This document shows positions 59,270-64,000 of a DNA stretch of 64,000 bases, one piece after another (the stretch's first letter is position 1; each line of letters starts with the position of its first letter). Origin of the DNA: DAOUBP01 sp034432655 (GTDB taxonomy: Bacteria > Chloroflexota > Anaerolineae > CG2-30-64-16); the NCBI GenBank assembly GCA_034432655.1, contig DAOUBP010000127.1:1-64000 (forward strand), given 5' to 3'. The notes under the pieces were generated by a model. The model had not been told where the DNA came from. It saw only the letters and a list, made by a program, of their open reading frames with translations, and did no database searches. The translations under genes were made by a program, and so were the position numbers.

Positions 59270-61678
59270 GTGTACGGCGAGCATCTGGTTCCCGAGGATG
59301 AACGCCCACCGCTGGTGATCCGCATGCTGGCTGCCTGGCGGCCGCGCGGGGGATGGGCGGTGCTGACCCTCGCTTGGATGGCTGTTATGGCCCTGCCGTT
59401 AGCGGCGATCAACAGCAGGTTGATCCTCGGGCTGTGGCCGGCTGCCGTGCTGGCGACTTTGGGTTTGTTGCTGGCCTGGGACCTGGCGGGCAGGCGTCTC
59501 AGCGGGCCGCTGGCGGCTCTGCTCCTGGCGTTGGCCGGCCTTACGGCTGACCTGGCGCTCGGCGTGCGGGTGCTGCGTTTCGGGCCGTTGTTCGGGCAGG
59601 CCTGGCGGTGGCTGGCCTGGGCGATCGGCGAACGCGCCGGGCCGGCGCCGGCTGTGTCCTATTTCCAGGACCAGGCAGCGGCGTTGGCTGCCTTCGGCCA
59701 GCGCGTCGCATGGTGGAGCGCCGGCCTGCTCAGCGGCCGGGGTGCGCCCGACAACCTGGTGGTGATCGGCCTGGCGTGTCTGCTGGCCTGGGCGTTGGCG
59801 GCCTGGGCGGGCTGGTGGGTGGCCCGGCGCGGGCAACCGTTCCCCGCGCTCCTGCCCACCGGCATTTTGCTGGCGCAACAAGTCTACCTGGCCGAGGATG
59901 TGCGCTGGACGCTGCTGCTGTTCCTCGCTGCCTTTACCATGTTGTTGGTGCTGGGGCGGCTGGCCTGGCTGGTGGAAGGCTGGGAACGGGAGGGTGTGGA
60001 TTATTCGCCGGAGATGCGGTGGGATTTCCTGGCGGCCGGCGCAGCGTTGGCGTGCCTGGTGGTGCTGCTGGCGCCGACACTGCCGTTTCTCACCTCGCGC
60101 GAGCTGTCGCAGGCGTTTTGGCGGCGGTTCGAGGCCCCTTACCGACAACTGGAGGAGAACCTGGGCCGCAGCTTTGCCGTGGCTCAGCCGGCCCGCTCGC
60201 TGATCCCGGCTGGCGGGGCTGCGCCCGGCGGCCTGCCGCGCGTGCATCTGCTGGGCGGCCGGCCAGAGCTGAGCCAGGAGGTCGCCCTGCAGATCACGGC
60301 CCGGGGAGCGCCGGCAGGCGTTGCTCTTTTCTGGCGCAGCCAGACCTTCGCCTATTACACCGGCCAGGGTTGGGATGAGGCTGCACACGAGGGCCGCGTC
60401 CTGCGCCTGGCGGCCGGCGAACCCTGGCGGTCGGACGTTGCTGTCCCGGCCGGCCGGCCGGTGATCAACCAGGTGACGGTGGTGGGAGGGTCCCGTGCGG
60501 TGCTGTACGCGGCGGGCGAGCCGATCGCTGCCGATCGCCCCTACGTGGCGCGCATGCGCGCGCCCGGTGAGCTCATCGCCCTGACCGCGCCTGACCTGCC
60601 CACCCGGTACACGGTGCTTTCCCAGGTGTTTGCTCCGGAACCGGCGGTGTTGCGCCAGGCCGGGGAGGTCTACCCGACGGAGATCATCTCCCTTTACCTG
60701 CAACTGCCGGCCGCGCTCGACCCGCGGCTGGCGGCCCTGGCCGCCGAATGGACTGCAGCCGCTTCGACCCCGTATGACCGGGCAGTCGCCATCGAGGCCG
60801 AGCTGCGGCGGCTGCCTTACACCCTCGATGTGCCGGCTCCTCCGGCCGGACGTGAGGTTGTGGCCTGGTTCCTGTTTGACCTGCGGCGGGGTTACTGCGA
60901 TTACTTTGCCACGGCGATGGCCGTGCTGGCACGGCTGAGCGGCATCCCGGCGCGGCTGGCCGTCGGGTATGCCACCGGGAGTTACGACCCGGCCACGGGC
61001 GTCTACACCGTCACCGAGCTGAACGCGCATTCCTGGCCCGAGCTGTACTTTCCGGGCATCGGTTGGGTGCGTTTTGAACCGACCCCGGCGCAGCCTTTGC
61101 CAGAACGCCTGGCGCCCGCTCAGCCGGCATGGGAGCCGCCTGAGGCGCGCTTTGCCGATGGGCCGGTTGACCTGGCGGCCGGCATGGCGGAGCTGCAGGC
61201 CTCTGCTGCGTTTAACACTGCAGCCCGGCGGCGTCAGATAGCCGGCAGCTGGGCGCTGGCCCTGCTCAACGGCCTGGCATTGGTCGGGTGGTTGGCGGGG
61301 TGGCGATACGACCGACGTCGTCCGTTATTGCCGCTGGCCGCGGCCTCCGGCGCGCTCCAGGGTTTTCAGCGGCTGAGCCGGTGGGGTGCCCGGCTGGGCC
61401 GGCCGCTGCGCACAGGCGAAACTCCGCGCGAATACGCGGCCGCGTTGATCGGGGCCGGGGAGCGGATCGCGGGCGGGACGCGTTGGGGCCGACAGGGTGC
61501 GGCGGCTGCGGCCGAGGTTTTGCGCAGGAACGCGGCGGCGCTGGTGGGGGCGTATGAGCGGAGCCTGTTCGGTGAGCCGGACCTCACCGGCCCGCAGGTC
61601 ACGCCGGCAGGGTGGCGGCCACTGTGGTCGGCGCTGCGGCGGTTGTGGCTGGCGCAGCAGCTAAGGGCACCGAAATAG
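59270..61678 (+). CDS. TgpA-like transglutaminase-domain membrane protein
   Basis: 802 aa, GTG start after GAGGGAGC. The N-terminal third has about six to seven membrane segments (DUF3488-like), then an extracytoplasmic transglutaminase core with Cys in RRGYCDYFATAMAVLARLSG, His in ELNAHSWPELYFPGIGW and the FEPTP block, then one more membrane segment and a C-terminal DUF4129-like region (TPREYAAALIGAGERI). Such proteins pair with DUF58 and MoxR and may process surface peptides or the cell envelope. Cotranscribed with the DUF58 gene. Confidence 0.88.
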   Translation: MYGEHLVPEDERPPLVIRMLAAWRPRGGWAVLTLAWMAVMALPLAAINSRLILGLWPAAVLATLGLLLAWDLAGRRLSGPLAALLLALAGLTADLALGVRVLRFGPLFGQAWRWLAWAIGERAGPAPAVSYFQDQAAALAAFGQRVAWWSAGLLSGRGAPDNLVVIGLACLLAWALAAWAGWWVARRGQPFPALLPTGILLAQQVYLAEDVRWTLLLFLAAFTMLLVLGRLAWLVEGWEREGVDYSPEMRWDFLAAGAALACLVVLLAPTLPFLTSRELSQAFWRRFEAPYRQLEENLGRSFAVAQPARSLIPAGGAAPGGLPRVHLLGGRPELSQEVALQITARGAPAGVALFWRSQTFAYYTGQGWDEAAHEGRVLRLAAGEPWRSDVAVPAGRPVINQVTVVGGSRAVLYAAGEPIAADRPYVARMRAPGELIALTAPDLPTRYTVLSQVFAPEPAVLRQAGEVYPTEIISLYLQLPAALDPRLAALAAEWTAAASTPYDRAVAIEAELRRLPYTLDVPAPPAGREVVAWFLFDLRRGYCDYFATAMAVLARLSGIPARLAVGYATGSYDPATGVYTVTELNAHSWPELYFPGIGWVRFEPTPAQPLPERLAPAQPAWEPPEARFADGPVDLAAGMAELQASAAFNTAARRRQIAGSWALALLNGLALVGWLAGWRYDRRRPLLPLAAASGALQGFQRLSRWGARLGRPLRTGETPREYAAALIGAGERIAGGTRWGRQGAAAAAEVLRRNAAALVGAYERSLFGEPDLTGPQVTPAGWRPLWSALRRLWLAQQLRAPK

Positions 61679-61688
61679 CCTGATAGAT

Positions 61689-61729
61689 GCGCACCGGGAA
61701 GGGGTCAGAACGTGACCCCCTCCCGGCGC
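61689..61729. terminator. Convergent hairpin terminator
   Basis: CCGGGAaGGGGTCA-GAACG-TGACCCCcTCCCGG with outer GC pairs, between the TgpA-like gene and the opposing lipoprotein gene. Strong stem, weak T-tract (CTTTTA) on the plus side. Confidence 0.7.
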
Positions 61730-61737
61730 CTCACCTT

Positions 61738-63015
61738 TTACGGCATCTGCAAGATCACAATCCGCTTGCGCGATGCGCTGTCCTCGCCGACCTGGATGAT
61801 CACAATTTGATCGCCTTTCTGGTACATGCTGAACACCAGACCGGCTTCGCCGGGCATTTGCAGCCCGGCCTGATAGCCGAGTTTGGGCATCTCCACTTTG
61901 TAGAAGGCGCTGATCTCCTCAACAGTGGCCTCGCTGAGAAAAACACGCACCGGCCCTTGTGCGGCGATGATCTGAACGACAAAGCGGGTCCCTTCGGGCA
62001 GCTCGGCCGGTTTGTACTCCTCGCTTTCGGGCGGCGCCGGCAGTGCGGCCAGCGCGGCTGTTGTCTCAGGCGAGGCGGGCGCCGCGCTAGGTTCAGGCTC
62101 AGGCGTCTCATCGGGGAACAGCCCGCCCATCTCGGTTACCTTGTCGGCCGGCGGCGGCTCGATGGTCACCGGTTTGTTCTCATCGGTGATCAGCATCTGC
62201 GTGACGGTTTTGATCTGCCGGCCGTCTGCGTTCTCGTGAACCATCTCGGTGCGGTACTGTTTGAGGTAATCCCCTTTCTTCGCTACCCAGAAGTCGGCCG
62301 CGGCGGAGATGATCTTCTGCTCCTGGCCTGTCTGGGCCTGGCTCTTCGCGATCAGGGCGCGCATCTGTGCCTCGGTGGCCCGGTAGTGGGTGGTGGCGAC
62401 CCCGTCTATCACCTCGTTGCGGCTGACCACGTTGACGGGGGTGAAGATGTCCGTCGGCGCGTCCCTGGTCAGCTCTTCGGGGTCAATTATCATCTGCAAC
62501 ACGTCGCCGAAGCCGGCCGTTGCTGGCAGTTTTGTCCAGGTGTCGCCTTCCGGGTCCTTGATGTACATATCCTGGCCGATGGCGATCATCTCGACATCCT
62601 GGTTGCCCTGGCCGGTCTTGTCCGTCATTAGCATGCGATATGCCACCGGCTCGGGTTCCAACCGATACGTCATTTGGATCACGTTCCACGCCTCCAGGCC
62701 GGGCTCGGGTTCGGTCACTTCAGATTTTAGCTCGATCCTGGCGACGTAGCTCTTCAGCGTAGAGGGCTTGGGGACGGGCAACGCTTCCTCCGCGGCCGCG
62801 GTCGGGGCAGCTTCGGGTGCTTTGGTCGCTGCCGCTTCCGTTGTCGTGGTCGGCTTGGGGGCCTCGGGAGCCCTGGCAGTACCTGCGGGAGGTGCCTGGG
62901 TTGCGGCCGCCGGCTGAGCAGGGGAAGTGGCAGGCGTCTCTTTTGCCCCTCCGCCGCAGGCCGCAAGGGTCAGGAGGACGGCCAACAGGGTCAGGGTGAA
63001 GGAGAAACGACGCAT
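61738..63015 (-). CDS. Lipoprotein, LppX/outer-surface type, unknown function
   Basis: 425 aa, lipoprotein signal with LLTLAAC lipobox (Cys20) and a long Ala/Pro/Thr-rich linker (about 25-100). The central domain (about 100-280) resembles LppX/LprAFG-like or DUF-type beta sheets that hold hydrophobic ligands: YKVEMPKLGYQ and DMYIKDPEGDTWTKLP with FVVQIIAAQGPV. A Glu/Pro/Ala linker precedes the C-terminal domain. GAAAGGAG precedes the ATG. Location should be the outer face of the membrane; ligand unknown. It is followed (same strand) by nothing in the window. Confidence 0.7.
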   Translation of the reverse strand: MRRFSFTLTLLAVLLTLAACGGGAKETPATSPAQPAAATQAPPAGTARAPEAPKPTTTTEAAATKAPEAAPTAAAEEALPVPKPSTLKSYVARIELKSEVTEPEPGLEAWNVIQMTYRLEPEPVAYRMLMTDKTGQGNQDVEMIAIGQDMYIKDPEGDTWTKLPATAGFGDVLQMIIDPEELTRDAPTDIFTPVNVVSRNEVIDGVATTHYRATEAQMRALIAKSQAQTGQEQKIISAAADFWVAKKGDYLKQYRTEMVHENADGRQIKTVTQMLITDENKPVTIEPPPADKVTEMGGLFPDETPEPEPSAAPASPETTAALAALPAPPESEEYKPAELPEGTRFVVQIIAAQGPVRVFLSEATVEEISAFYKVEMPKLGYQAGLQMPGEAGLVFSMYQKGDQIVIIQVGEDSASRKRIVILQMP

Positions 63016-63030
63016 TTTGGGTCACTCCTT

Positions 63031-64000
63031 TCAGACGTTGAACCGGATGTTCAAAATGTCTCCGTTTTGGACGACGTACTCCTTGCCTTCCAATCGTAAC
63101 AGCCCCTTCTGGCGTGCAGCGGCCAGGCTGCCGGCGGCAATCAGCGCGTCGTAAGCGATCACCTCAGCCCGGATGAAGCCGCGCGCCAGGTCACTGTGGA
63201 TGACACCGGCCGCTTCCACCGCAGTGGCGCCTACGGGGATGGTCCACGCGCGCACCTCGTCTTCGCCCACGGTGAAGAAGCTATGCAGGCCCAGCAGGCT
63301 ATAGCTCATCCGGATGATGCGGTTCAAACCGGGCTCCGAGATGCCGTAGCCGGCCAGGAACTCCGCGGCCTCTTCGGGCGGCATCTGGGCCAGCTCCATC
63401 TCCAGCCGGCCTTGCAGCGTCGCCACGGTGGTGTGCCGATGGCGGTAATCGCACAGCGCTTCCAGGGCCGCATCCGGTGGATTGTCCCCCACGTTCAGCA
63501 CGATCAGCATGGGTTTCAAGGTCAGCAGGCCGTAATTGCGCAGCATCTTGCGTTCGGCCGGGGTCAGGTCCATGTCGCGCAGCGGCGCGCCCAGGTCCAG
63601 GGTCTCGTGCAAGCGCAGGAAGAGCGCCAGTTCGGCCTCGTTGGCCGCCTTCTGCAGCTTGTCGCCGCCCTTCTTGAGCTGCGCCTGCAGGCGCTCGATG
63701 CGCCGTTCTACGATGATCAGGTCTGAGAGGAGCAGCTCACCGTCCACGATCGCGATGTCGCGGCAGGGGTCCACGCTGCCTTCGGTATGCGGCACGTCGG
63801 GGTCTTCAAAGGCGCGTACCACGTGCAGCAATGCATCACTTTGACTGATGGTGTTCAGCAGCGGCCCGCTCAGCCCGCCCTCGCTGACCCCTTTGGCCAG
63901 GCCGGCGATATCGGCGTAAGTGACTTTGGCATAGGTGGTCTTGCGCGGGTTGAACATGGCCGACAGGCGGTCAACCCGGGGGTCGGGGACATCCACGGTG
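63031..64000 (-). CDS. ychF: GTP/ATP-binding protein YchF (Obg family), truncated by window edge
   Basis: C-terminal 320-odd residues of YchF/OLA1; the N-terminal P-loop lies beyond the window end. Visible: KVTYADIAGLAKGVSEGG (switch region after the G2/G3), the coiled-coil insert (VERRIERLQAQLKKGGDKL), LNVGDNP as the altered G4 region, and the TGS domain with FFTVGEDEVRAWTIPVGATA and VQNGDILNIRFNV. YchF hydrolyses ATP in preference to GTP and associates with ribosomes and stress responses. Confidence 0.93.
   Translation of the reverse strand, partial: TVDVPDPRVDRLSAMFNPRKTTYAKVTYADIAGLAKGVSEGGLSGPLLNTISQSDALLHVVRAFEDPDVPHTEGSVDPCRDIAIVDGELLLSDLIIVERRIERLQAQLKKGGDKLQKAANEAELALFLRLHETLDLGAPLRDMDLTPAERKMLRNYGLLTLKPMLIVLNVGDNPPDAALEALCDYRHRHTTVATLQGRLEMELAQMPPEEAAEFLAGYGISEPGLNRIIRMSYSLLGLHSFFTVGEDEVRAWTIPVGATAVEAAGVIHSDLARGFIRAEVIAYDALIAAGSLAAARQKGLLRLEGKEYVVQNGDILNIRFNV

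Overview
The window is GC-rich, gene-dense bacterial chromosome with no phage, plasmid, IS transposase, rRNA or recognisable tRNA. Several signs point to a member of the Chloroflexota, probably Anaerolineae or Caldilineae. These are an FMN-riboswitch-controlled ABC transporter of the RibXY type, lipoproteins and exported proteins with threonine/proline-rich linkers and Cys-containing repeats, L,D-transpeptidases with several LysM domains, three tandem M42 aminopeptidases, and many small palindromic repeats between genes. The phylum call is an inference from gene content; no marker gene was aligned.

Layout. 0.1-6.1 kb: an exported C25 (gingipain-type) peptidase diverges from a FAD amine oxidase plus R2-like ligand-binding oxidase pair. 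6.3-10.6 kb: NUDIX hydrolase, LysM/L,D-transpeptidase, an OsmC peroxidase beside a lipoyl GcvH-like protein, a CoA-binding protein and a small unknown. 10.7-18.5 kb: a core cell-machinery block. ftsY, prfB (with an intact programmed +1 frameshift), smc and an EamA transporter run leftward; rnc runs rightward. 18.5-21.7 kb: a tightly overlapping leftward operon of a DegV-like fatty-acid-binding protein, a GNAT-like protein and a diacylglycerol-type glycosyltransferase. 21.8-25.7 kb: a large tandem palindrome array, a clan-A glycoside hydrolase and a PPK2 kinase. 25.7-31.6 kb: a lipoprotein, a CPA2 cation antiporter with a PII-like neighbour, a metallophosphoesterase and two small proteins. 31.6-34.5 kb: promoter, FMN riboswitch, terminator and a three-gene ABC importer, read as riboflavin uptake. 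34.7-43.3 kb: glgA, an alanyl-tRNA editing protein, a divergent MBL protein, a TPR protein, a phosphoglycerate-mutase-like metalloenzyme, DUF456, YjjX, DUF2087 and a divergent GDPD. 43.3-49.0 kb: GH127, AhpD-like, AlkZ-like, aldo/keto reductase, an ICMT-like methyltransferase and a PPOx protein, all leftward. 49.3-52.6 kb: three M42 peptidases. 52.8-64 kb: a TPR-like membrane protein, a class A beta-lactamase-fold hydrolase, a CitE-like lyase, DUF427, DUF58 plus a TgpA-like transglutaminase, a lipoprotein and the C-terminal part of YchF.

Regulatory signals visible in the sequence include many sigma-A-like promoters (best: upstream of the FMN riboswitch and ftsY), an intrinsic terminator in the ftsY leader, the prfB frameshift cassette and several convergent hairpin terminators. 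The strongest structural signal not explained by genes is a set of three tandem arrays (8.3, 21.9 and 57.8 kb). Their units differ, but all share the palindromic core GCGAAATNNATTTCGC and all touch gene ends. A second family of about 70-bp inverted repeats (arms GAGGCTTCAGCCGGT) occurs at least six times and supplies stop codons to two genes.

Residue-level oddities: RNase III has Ala where the family has a metal-binding Asp, the MBL-fold protein has lost several metal ligands, the GDPD lacks the canonical His-Arg pair, and the L,D-transpeptidase has TYGC instead of SHGC.
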